Source: Iningainema tapete BLCC-T55 (GTDB lineage: Bacteria; Cyanobacteriota; Cyanobacteriia; Cyanobacteriales; Nostocaceae). Taken from it: a stretch of DNA of 64,000 nt. A program made the translations under genes and the position numbers. Location of the stretch: the NCBI RefSeq assembly GCF_014698965.1, contig NZ_JACXAE010000134.1, positions 124,001-188,000 on the forward strand, read 5' to 3'. Under the pieces are notes generated by a model. It saw nothing but the letters and a program-made list of their open reading frames with translations. It searched no databases and was not told the DNA's origin. Of the stretch, positions 56,866 through 64,000 are shown piece by piece (within the stretch, counting starts at the first letter, position 1; each line of letters starts with the position of its first letter).

Positions 56866-59220
56866 TCATTTGAGATAGCGATCGCACCAGTTCACCATTT
56901 CCCAGAGTACGTGGGCTACTGCTTCACGAGAGCGATAACCGTGATCTTCTAAGGGTAACATTACCATGCGGACAGTTGCTCCCAGTCCTTTGAGGGCTTC
57001 GTACAATCGTTCTGTTTGGATGGGATACGTACCGCCATTGGTATCATTTGCTCCGTGAATTAGTAACAGTGGTGCTTTTACTTTCGCTGCGTGTGTGAAG
57101 GGCGACATGTGAATGTAAGTATTTTGTGCTTGCCAAAAATCGCGCTGCTCTCCCTGAAAACCAAAGGGTGTTAAAGTACGGTTGTAAGCACCACTCCGAG
57201 CGATCCCCATTTGGAATAAATCGGTATGTGCTAGTAAGTTTACGGTTGTGAAGCCTCCGTAAGAGTGTCCTCCTATACCTATTTTATTTTGGTCGGCAAT
57301 GCCACGTCCTACTACATAGTCTACTGCCGCTTGCGCTCCGGCGACTAATTGCTCTACGTAGGTATCATTTGGCTCTGTATCTCCTTCACCAATAATTGGC
57401 AGAGTTGGACCGGAAAGAATTGCATAACCTTGAGTTAAAAGAAGTAAAATTGAATCGCGACTGGGACGGCTGAAGGTATTGGTAGCTTTAGTTAACTGTC
57501 CGGCAAATTCCTTGTCTTTGAATTCCTCTGGATATACCCAAAATAAGGTTGGTAGAGGACCGTCGCGGGTGCTATCATAATTGGGGGGTAAGTATAGGTT
57601 AGCTGATAGTTGCACGCCGTCTGCTCTTTGGTATTTCACTAACTCCTTTTGTATTCCTGCTAGTTGTGGTGCTGGATCTTGGTAGTGAGTAAGTGCAATC
57701 GGAGAATTATTGCTCTTAGTTTGCAGAAAATAATTGGGTGGCTCAGTTTGGGATTGGCGATGAGTAATCACAGTTTGTGCATCATCATCTAGTAGGTAGC
57801 AAATATCTTCATAGTAAGGATCTTGGCACTGCCATATGCGATGCGTGTTTCCTGTTTCTAAATTGAATTTATCTAGAAAAGGATATACACCATCAGGAGA
57901 TGCACCCCCCCCATTTAAGTAAATATTGCCATCTGATGCAAAGCGCAATATTCTATATCCTAATGGTCCAATCTTTAATAAGGGTGAACCTGGATCTCCA
58001 TACTTGTCCTCATAGCTACGATCAAATAGTAGTTGTGGCGGTTTTTGAGTGGTGGGATCGATACGCCAAGCTCGCTCTTTGCGGTTATCGTACCATCTTT
58101 CGCGCACCAAGGCTACATCAGATCTTCCCCATACAATACCTGATAAGCGATACTCACATTGCCACAGTTGTTTTGGTGTATCGGTAAAAGGTGCATCAAG
58201 TTCAAATAATGCATCTCGGTAAGGAACTTCACGGGTAGGATCGCCTTCATCTAAGGCTTCTACCCAGTATAATGTAGCTTTTGTATCGCCGCGCCAATAC
58301 ACTTTTCTGCGTCCTGTGCGCACTTCATCAAATTTGGTTGTACGTCGCGTATAAAGTGGCACGTCTACAACGTCATAAATGAATTTTCCTGTATCATCGA
58401 TTACTTGAATGTTTCTGGGAAAGTGGGAGACGGGAACTTGGTAAGAAAATGGTCGATGCAGTGTGTAAAGTAATATGAATTTACCGTCGGGCGAAGGTAT
58501 GGCTTCATGTATTAGACTGGGGGATACCAATGAAGTGCGGTGTCCGTCTAGGGTTACTTTCTCTAATGTAGAGGTTAAGTAGTATTCAAATAGTGCCTCT
58601 TCGTGAGGATTTTTCAGTAGATTTGTGTAGGTACGATTGGGATTTTTACCACCCGTGTGTTCTTGAATTAGGGGTGCGCTGGGAACCACAGGTTCGGTGG
58701 GGGCGGGGGAGCGATCGCTCTGAATAAACTTGCAAATTAGTGTATTATCTGATAACCAATGATACGGTTCTCCATATGCAGCATTAAGTACTGGTTCTGT
58801 TAAGCGCTTCGTCTTTCCTTGGTTTACATCCAAAACCCAAAGTTCTAATCCTGTGGGTTGGGTAAGGGTAAAAGCCAGTTTTTGACTATCATTAGACCAC
58901 TTGATGTAACCAATTCTAGCATTTTCAGGTAATGTTACTGTTGTAGCAGTTTCCGGCGAAGCAATTGCCTTGATCTTTATACTACGGTATGGGTTGTGAC
59001 GAGATGGTCCGTTGGTTTTAGGATTTAACAGAAACCCTGCCAACGGAATCTCTGGTTCGGCAAAAAAGGCTATAGGTGGTAAGAAGGGCTTTTCTAACTC
59101 CAGCAACCACTGTCTATCGGGAGAAAGTATAACTTTTGGCGGGGGTGGAGCATCAAAAATCTGGTTGATTGGTTCTGGGGGAGTTTGCCATGAAATATCA
59201 AAAGTGGAGGAATTTGCCAT
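56866..59220 (-). CDS. S9-family prolyl oligopeptidase-like peptidase (CGEP-like)
   Basis: A 784-residue serine peptidase. A beta-propeller-like first part (residues about 30-540, with SPDRQWLLELEKPF and SPDGKFILLYTLHRPFSYQ) is followed by an alpha/beta hydrolase domain. The triad is S653 in GGHSYGG, D726 in HGANDTNGG and H760 in LEDHGY. The pattern and the PPLPTLFWVYPEEFKDKEF block match the cyanobacterial/plastid glutamyl endopeptidase (CGEP) group, which cuts after Glu in peptides. No signal peptide, so cytosolic. It is a single gene ending in a hairpin. Confidence 0.87.
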   Translation of the reverse strand: MANSSTFDISWQTPPEPINQIFDAPPPPKVILSPDRQWLLELEKPFLPPIAFFAEPEIPLAGFLLNPKTNGPSRHNPYRSIKIKAIASPETATTVTLPENARIGYIKWSNDSQKLAFTLTQPTGLELWVLDVNQGKTKRLTEPVLNAAYGEPYHWLSDNTLICKFIQSDRSPAPTEPVVPSAPLIQEHTGGKNPNRTYTNLLKNPHEEALFEYYLTSTLEKVTLDGHRTSLVSPSLIHEAIPSPDGKFILLYTLHRPFSYQVPVSHFPRNIQVIDDTGKFIYDVVDVPLYTRRTTKFDEVRTGRRKVYWRGDTKATLYWVEALDEGDPTREVPYRDALFELDAPFTDTPKQLWQCEYRLSGIVWGRSDVALVRERWYDNRKERAWRIDPTTQKPPQLLFDRSYEDKYGDPGSPLLKIGPLGYRILRFASDGNIYLNGGGASPDGVYPFLDKFNLETGNTHRIWQCQDPYYEDICYLLDDDAQTVITHRQSQTEPPNYFLQTKSNNSPIALTHYQDPAPQLAGIQKELVKYQRADGVQLSANLYLPPNYDSTRDGPLPTLFWVYPEEFKDKEFAGQLTKATNTFSRPSRDSILLLLTQGYAILSGPTLPIIGEGDTEPNDTYVEQLVAGAQAAVDYVVGRGIADQNKIGIGGHSYGGFTTVNLLAHTDLFQMGIARSGAYNRTLTPFGFQGEQRDFWQAQNTYIHMSPFTHAAKVKAPLLLIHGANDTNGGTYPIQTERLYEALKGLGATVRMVMLPLEDHGYRSREAVAHVLWEMVNWCDRYLK

Positions 59221-59288
59221 TTTTAGTGAGATAATAGAGCCATTGCTTTATTAAAAGTAGCAAATCATCCCAAAATGGTTACTTTGTC

Positions 59289-60080
59289 TTATTCTCTTGG
59301 TGCCTGCAAAGCTTGTAACTGTTCCATTGATAATCCAGTAACTATAGATACCTGTTCTCTGGGCATACCCGTAGAAATTAAATTCATTGCCACTTCTTGT
59401 AAAGCTTCAGCTCTGCCTTCAGCCTTGCCTTCAGCCTTGCCTCCGTCCCAACCTTCCTGCAAAATTTCCTTATAAATAACTGATTCGCGCATAATATCTG
59501 ACCTCAAAACTCGTTTAATCAGATCTTTCTTTAATATTAAACCAGCTAAAATAGCTGTGGAAGCAGCAACGTTACTTTGAACTCCTGACTCTGTAATTCC
59601 GTTGATTTCTCTTGCTACAGAGTCAAGTATAGATTCTGGATTTTCTGTATTACTCAACACAGCAAAGGGTAGCAGTCCTGGAGTTCTCAAAAAGACTTCC
59701 GTGGGTTGTTCCCATAGTCGAATTAGATCAAACTCATGGCGAGTACGAGTTAGGGTGAATGTGTTTTGATGCACTAATTCCGATTTTGTCTTTTGGAGAT
59801 AAATTACAACTTGATGCATTTCCTTTTGTGGAAAGCGACGATAAGCTCGTAATCGGTAATCAGCCATCCGAAATGGTATTTTTGGATCTGGTTCAGTTTG
59901 AAATTCCAGATGCAGTATGGTTTTGTCTGACTGTAGCAAAATTAACGCATCGGCGCGAATCGGTTCGAGTGAAAGTTCTTGTGGACTTAGTTCGGTTAAG
60001 GTTATTGGTTCTCCCAATAGCCAGGTAGCAAAGTCTGTGGAAAAGTGTTCCGCCAGGAATTTGCAGACGTTATCAAACAT
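59289..60080 (-). CDS. Rpn-family (PD-(D/E)XK) nuclease-like protein
   Basis: A 263-residue member of the Rpn/DUF4351-type group common in cyanobacteria, built on a PD-(D/E)XK core: RADALILLQSDKTILHLEFQTEPDP, where D46 and the Glu and Gln of HLEFQ match the active-site order (D...ExQ). FRMADYRLRAYRRFP follows. Near the C-terminus is a GKAEGKAEGRAEA run and then TGMPREQVSIVTGLSMEQLQAL, the usual tail. Rpn proteins in E. coli stimulate recombination-like events; the function in cyanobacteria is open. Single gene. Confidence 0.85.
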   Translation of the reverse strand: MFDNVCKFLAEHFSTDFATWLLGEPITLTELSPQELSLEPIRADALILLQSDKTILHLEFQTEPDPKIPFRMADYRLRAYRRFPQKEMHQVVIYLQKTKSELVHQNTFTLTRTRHEFDLIRLWEQPTEVFLRTPGLLPFAVLSNTENPESILDSVAREINGITESGVQSNVAASTAILAGLILKKDLIKRVLRSDIMRESVIYKEILQEGWDGGKAEGKAEGRAEALQEVAMNLISTGMPREQVSIVTGLSMEQLQALQAPRE

Positions 60081-60118
60081 TCTGTAATTATACTATTTCT
60101 TTGTGTCAATTTTATACT

Positions 60119-62269
60119 TTAATTGTTCCTAGCGCCAACTGATAATTCTTCGTTTAAGCCGGAGACAATCGGTTGAGGTTGATAAACTGGAATGTCAGCG
60201 CCATTGACGACAACTCCCAATAGCCCTAATTCAGATTCAACCAATTGGTCGATCGCCTCTGATAGCATATTTTCTTGGGTATAATTTGGTCTTGTCACCA
60301 GTACTATGCCATCGCTGTAGGGTTGCATTAGTAATGCATCGTTGGATAAACTGAGGGTGTTAGTATCTAAAATTACTAAGTCAAACCTTTCACGAGCATC
60401 TTCCATCAACCGTCGCATTTCACTTGATTCCAGAATAGCAGCCGATTGACGTATTGGACCTGCGCTGGGAATAATGTATAAATTTTCGACATCTGGTACT
60501 AAGCGGATACACTCACTTAAGCTGGCGTAGTAACGTAAGGGTTCAACTGTTGCTTCGGGATCGGGAGATACTCGCAGTGATGAAGAGTGAGTTGGCGATC
60601 GCAAATCTGTTTCGATAATTAAGGTACGTTTGCCGGCACGGGCAGAAGCTACACCCAAGTTATAAGCACTGAGCGTCTTACCTTCATAAGCACTTGTACT
60701 GGTAATTAACACTACCTTCAAATCTCTACCACCGATGCGGCGCAGATTACTGCGGAACTTTTCATAAAACTCTAGGTAAGGAGACTCAGGCGAAAGCACT
60801 ACCGGGATTTCATCAAGAGATAAACCATCAACTGGTATTAAAGGCAATTCGCCCAGTAGAGCCACTTCCCGTTGTTTGACACTGTCGCGAATGTCCTCTC
60901 TGGTTTTGAAGGTTCCTTCCAACGAACCCAGTAAAAATATTACACCACCACCAACCAACAATCCTAGTAAGCTACCCACACCTAAAGTAATCGGAACATT
61001 CTTCGGTGGTTTGGCATCGGTGATGACAATTGGTGGTCTAGCTATGCTAAAACTACTGACAGTTTCTGCTTCTGCTGTCTTAGCATCAGTTAGCTTGATC
61101 TGCATTTGATCGTAAACAGCTTTTTTGAGTGCGGCTTGCTGTGCTAAGCGTGATTGTTCTAATTGCTTGTTTGGGATGAGGGCATACTCTTGTCTTAACC
61201 TCCCCTCTTCTCTCCCCAAATCTACTAATTGCTGTTGTAGTGTTTCCCGTTGAGTTTGCAAAGCCACCATCTGGTTTGCTAATTGCTGTCTTGCTGGATC
61301 TAAACTACTTTGGTTACGGATACCTGTAATTGTACCGGGAAGAGGATTAGTTGCACCGTCACCTCCCACTACCTCAACTCCTCGTTGTCGTAGTAGTTGC
61401 TCATAGGCTTGTTTTTGTTGCTGCAACTGAATCATTCCAGGGTATTGATCTCTATAGCCTTGTTTTTTGAGTACCTCCATTTGGGATTCGATTTGATAGA
61501 TTTGCGATCGCACAGTACCTATAATTGGATCGGCACTCAAAGCTGAAGATACATAAGCTTGGTTAACTGATAAACCCAACTTTTCTTGTAAAGAACGAAC
61601 TTGGGCATCAATTCCGGATATAGTATATTGAATTTGCCGTCGTTGATTTTCGCTACTTGTAATTCCATTCAACAAGCTGCCATTTTGTGCAGCCAATATT
61701 GCCGTTCCCTCTTTTTTATCGTAATTTTCTAATCTTCGCTCAGCAATTTCCAGTTCTCGTTTTGCTTGTGGTATGCGTTCGTTAATTTTTTCAATGATTG
61801 CTTTTAAGCGCCGAGTGTTAATATCACCGCTCAACTTCACCATTGATTCCATCAATGCTTCTAACGTTTCACCTGCTCGCTTGCGATCGTTGTCTTTGTA
61901 TCGTATTGTGATCAGATTAGATTCTAATTCACCTGTTTTGGTTTTTTTCGGTAGTTCAATTGCCAGACTTTGATTAAGTTTTTGTGGTTTAACATTTACT
62001 TTTGTTGCTACAGGCTCAATTATCTGAGCTGAGCGCAAAATATCCTCATTCAACTCTTGCCCTTGTTGCTGAATTTCACTACCAGTTGCCGAGAAAGAAA
62101 CCGGCGGACGATTATAGGTTAATGCACCGTCTGCTATGTAGTTGGGTGGTGGATCTGGTTGCATAGCCACCACCGTTGAACCTGCTACAACCAGAGCAAG
62201 ACTGGCTAATCCAATCCATTTATACTTATCGAAAGCAATGAGATAGCGCTTAACAATCGGTGGAGTCAT
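60119..62269 (-). CDS. Wzc-like exopolysaccharide co-polymerase / BY-kinase
   Basis: A 716-residue inner-membrane protein that regulates chain length and export of exopolysaccharide. A Wzz domain begins near residue 14, with one membrane helix at about 18-34 and another at about 430-455 (ITLGVGSLLGLLVGGGVIFLLG), a coiled-coil region between them, and a cytosolic kinase domain. Walker A reads STSAYEGKTLSAYN (K531) and Walker A' LIIETDLRSPTHSS, followed by LVILDTNTLSLSND as Walker B. The C-terminal tail (PVYQPQPIVSG) has only one or two Tyr, so the usual Tyr-cluster is small. It pairs with the export gene at 62407 on the same strand, 137 bases upstream. Confidence 0.88.
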   Translation of the reverse strand: MTPPIVKRYLIAFDKYKWIGLASLALVVAGSTVVAMQPDPPPNYIADGALTYNRPPVSFSATGSEIQQQGQELNEDILRSAQIIEPVATKVNVKPQKLNQSLAIELPKKTKTGELESNLITIRYKDNDRKRAGETLEALMESMVKLSGDINTRRLKAIIEKINERIPQAKRELEIAERRLENYDKKEGTAILAAQNGSLLNGITSSENQRRQIQYTISGIDAQVRSLQEKLGLSVNQAYVSSALSADPIIGTVRSQIYQIESQMEVLKKQGYRDQYPGMIQLQQQKQAYEQLLRQRGVEVVGGDGATNPLPGTITGIRNQSSLDPARQQLANQMVALQTQRETLQQQLVDLGREEGRLRQEYALIPNKQLEQSRLAQQAALKKAVYDQMQIKLTDAKTAEAETVSSFSIARPPIVITDAKPPKNVPITLGVGSLLGLLVGGGVIFLLGSLEGTFKTREDIRDSVKQREVALLGELPLIPVDGLSLDEIPVVLSPESPYLEFYEKFRSNLRRIGGRDLKVVLITSTSAYEGKTLSAYNLGVASARAGKRTLIIETDLRSPTHSSSLRVSPDPEATVEPLRYYASLSECIRLVPDVENLYIIPSAGPIRQSAAILESSEMRRLMEDARERFDLVILDTNTLSLSNDALLMQPYSDGIVLVTRPNYTQENMLSEAIDQLVESELGLLGVVVNGADIPVYQPQPIVSGLNEELSVGARNN

Positions 62270-62406
62270 AGCAATAATAAAAACTCAGCGAAGTAGGGCG
62301 AAAGTTTTAAGAAAAAGGTCTGATGTAAATTAAATAACGTGATTACTTTTACTACGTTATTTCTCTTACATTCTAACTTACACTTTTGGTGAGATGGTTA
62401 TACAAA

Positions 62407-63795
62407 TTACCTATTTCCACCCAAGTATTCAAAGAAGCGGATAAAACTTTCAATATCGAAGAATGGTCGAGTAATTGTACTTATCAAGTTAGTGATTTTA
62501 CCTAAGAAGTTCCGACTAACAACGATCACATCATTATCTTGAAGAGGTACATTTTGAGACGCATCTCCTGACAAAGCTTTTTTACCATTAATTTTTTGGG
62601 TTATAGCTCTACCTCTTTCGGGATCAAAGCGAACCAAAGCAATATTGGTGAGGCTAGCACTATCAAGATTGACTCCACCTAAAGCATCGACAAAACTGCT
62701 TCCATTTGGTAACGGGACAGTAACAATTCCTCCACCTGGGTAGTTTAAGATCCGAATTCTAATTTGCGGTACAGCTAGGGTGGAGCGTGCTACTAAATTG
62801 CGATCATAATTATCATCTGTAGCGAGTTCACGACGTGGTATAATTACAGCATCGCCATCTTGAAGACGAAAATTAGGCTGTGCAGTGCCATTTTGCAAGG
62901 GCGTATACAAGTCAACATTTTGTGACACTATAGAACCATCAACCAACTTTCGGCGCACTTTTATTTGTCGCAGATCTGCCATCATAGTCGAACCACCTGC
63001 GGTTAGCAATGCTTCACTTACACGAGATGTACCCGGATTAATTGGATAAATCCCAGGTCGAGTTACTTCTCCACTGATAGTTACACTAACAGGTCTTGGC
63101 GTACCTAGAGTTACTGAGACAACTGGCTTAACTAAAACACGATTGAGGCTCAAGCGAATTTTTTCTTGTGCTTCCTCCAAAGTCAAGCCTTGTAGAGACA
63201 ATGTACCTACTTGGGGGACGAAAATGTTTCCTTCAGTATTGATTTGAGCTTGAAAACTGTACTCCGGACGCAACCCCACTAGTGATAAAGTCACAACTGG
63301 GTTAACGACAAAACGGTTTAAACCCGAACGAATTTTCTGTTGTGCTTGTTTCAAAGTTAACCCTTGTAAAGGTAACGTTCCCAGTAACGGTACGATAATG
63401 TTACCTTCTGGATTAATTGCAGCTTGAAAACCCAAGTCGGGAAAGCGCTCAACTGAAACGGCAATTGTATCTCCTTGCCCTAATATATATGGACCAGGAG
63501 GACGCTGGGCAACAACGGTAACTACATCTCCAGGTCCCAAAATGTAGCGATTTAATTGTGGTAATACACCGTCGGTGCTACTGGGTGTTACCTCCCCACC
63601 AGGTAAAGGCGCTGGCGGTTGTGGTTGCGGTGGTAATTGTTGTCCAGTGCCAGTATTTTCTAAAAGTGTTGGCAGTCTTCCGGGAGGTGATTTTTGTTGG
63701 GGTGGTAAAGACTGAGCAAAAACAGGTTGGGCAGCTGTTGCTAAGAAAACGCTGACTTGAAGGCTGAAGGAAAACAGGGCGAAGCGTGCACGCAT
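62407..63795 (-). CDS. Polysaccharide export outer-membrane protein (Wza-like)
   Basis: A 462-residue exported protein with a signal peptide (MRARFALFSFSLQVSVFLAT, ending AQPVFAQ) and a Pro/Gln-rich linker. The export domain opens YILGPGDVV and again YILGQGDTI, and contains two copies of a INPEGNIIVPLLGTLPLQGL-type unit (about 160-215 and 220-270). An SLBB domain (VTISGEVTRPGIYPINPG) and a second SLBB-like region (GSFVDALGGVNL) follow. The ATG at 63795 is chosen because it begins the signal peptide; 35 codons of open frame lie upstream. It lacks a lipobox Cys, so it is not a lipoprotein like E. coli Wza. It forms the outer part of the export route with the Wzc-like protein. Confidence 0.87.
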   Translation of the reverse strand: MRARFALFSFSLQVSVFLATAAQPVFAQSLPPQQKSPPGRLPTLLENTGTGQQLPPQPQPPAPLPGGEVTPSSTDGVLPQLNRYILGPGDVVTVVAQRPPGPYILGQGDTIAVSVERFPDLGFQAAINPEGNIIVPLLGTLPLQGLTLKQAQQKIRSGLNRFVVNPVVTLSLVGLRPEYSFQAQINTEGNIFVPQVGTLSLQGLTLEEAQEKIRLSLNRVLVKPVVSVTLGTPRPVSVTISGEVTRPGIYPINPGTSRVSEALLTAGGSTMMADLRQIKVRRKLVDGSIVSQNVDLYTPLQNGTAQPNFRLQDGDAVIIPRRELATDDNYDRNLVARSTLAVPQIRIRILNYPGGGIVTVPLPNGSSFVDALGGVNLDSASLTNIALVRFDPERGRAITQKINGKKALSGDASQNVPLQDNDVIVVSRNFLGKITNLISTITRPFFDIESFIRFFEYLGGNR

Positions 63796-64000
63796 ATTAT
63801 ACAAACAATCAAAGTTGGTGCAGTGACGCTGAACTAAAATTGTGGAGCGCCGACGAGTTGTTATTTTACTCTGAAAAGAGGCTAAATATACATTTTTCAT
63901 GTAAGGACATTTTACAAAAGTTATCTACTGTTATAAAATGCACCCACTAATTACTAGAGAAAGCACTGGTCATTAAAGTAGCTTGCACTGTTTCCCCAAG

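Noticed and set aside
1-64000. Search for tRNA, rRNA, CRISPR arrays and phage or integrase genes
   Set aside because: No cloverleaf with a TTC-loop, no regularly spaced repeats of 25-40 bases and no integrase or structural phage motif were seen by eye. A tRNA or CRISPR finder should confirm this.

Overview
The window is chromosomal DNA of a cyanobacterium, most likely a filamentous, heterocyst-type genome. The evidence is the abundance of HIP1 octamers (GCGATCGC) in genes and spacers, a cytochrome c6 gene with a thylakoid-lumen signal, the transketolase-fabF-acpP block, an InrS-like metal sensor, AMIN-domain receptor remains, and many short palindromic repeats of the kind that litter Nostocales genomes. 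Most genes lie singly or in pairs and there is no long operon. I see no rRNA, tRNA, CRISPR array, intact transposase or phage module.

Layout. 1-1.7 kb: an acetyltransferase and two duplicated small antitoxin-like genes, one beside the gutted remains of a VapC toxin. 1.8-7 kb: core metabolism (tkt, fabF, acpP) and an HdrB-like CCG protein. 7-13.5 kb: a membrane-anchored helical-repeat protein, Hsp33, an HtrA-type protease, an InrS-like repressor and small unknown genes. 13.6-18.9 kb: a fused hydantoinase/5-oxoprolinase divergent from an AtzG-AtzE amidase pair. 19-25.2 kb: a P2-type ATPase, an AAA-like protein and a candidate type II restriction-modification pair. 25.2-32.7 kb: FeoAB iron uptake, a nitroreductase running into a broken SDR gene, an orphan nuclease-fold protein and a TPR protein. 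32.9-37.7 kb: petJ, then a gene graveyard (a TonB-receptor/FecE deletion fusion, a gutted PIN toxin beside an intact antitoxin, a gutted dihaem peroxidase) surrounding an intact selD and interspersed with a GACAAGCTGTC repeat family.

37.7-47.1 kb: a DUF4082/dimethylformamidase-like protein, a heterodimeric ABC exporter, and an accessory stretch of Uma2, kinase-like and frameshifted genes. 47.2-51.8 kb: a tight three-gene unit (dynamin-like GTPase, small P-loop GTPase, single-pass membrane protein with a Pro/Gln-rich tail), the best candidate here for an under-described, probably conflict- or membrane-related system. 52-56.7 kb: a PIN toxin with a tiny overlapping antitoxin, an acetyltransferase, a VKOR-like protein, an MFS carrier and a nucleoside phosphorylase. 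56.9-63.8 kb: a CGEP-like S9 peptidase, an Rpn-family nuclease and a Wzc/Wza-type exopolysaccharide export pair.

Two themes recur. First, short palindromic repeats have entered open reading frames in frame (amidase, P-type ATPase, TPR protein, oxoprolinase) or supply C-terminal tails. Second, several genes have lost their middle while both ends remain recognisable. All functional calls rest on motif reading by eye; no database search was run.
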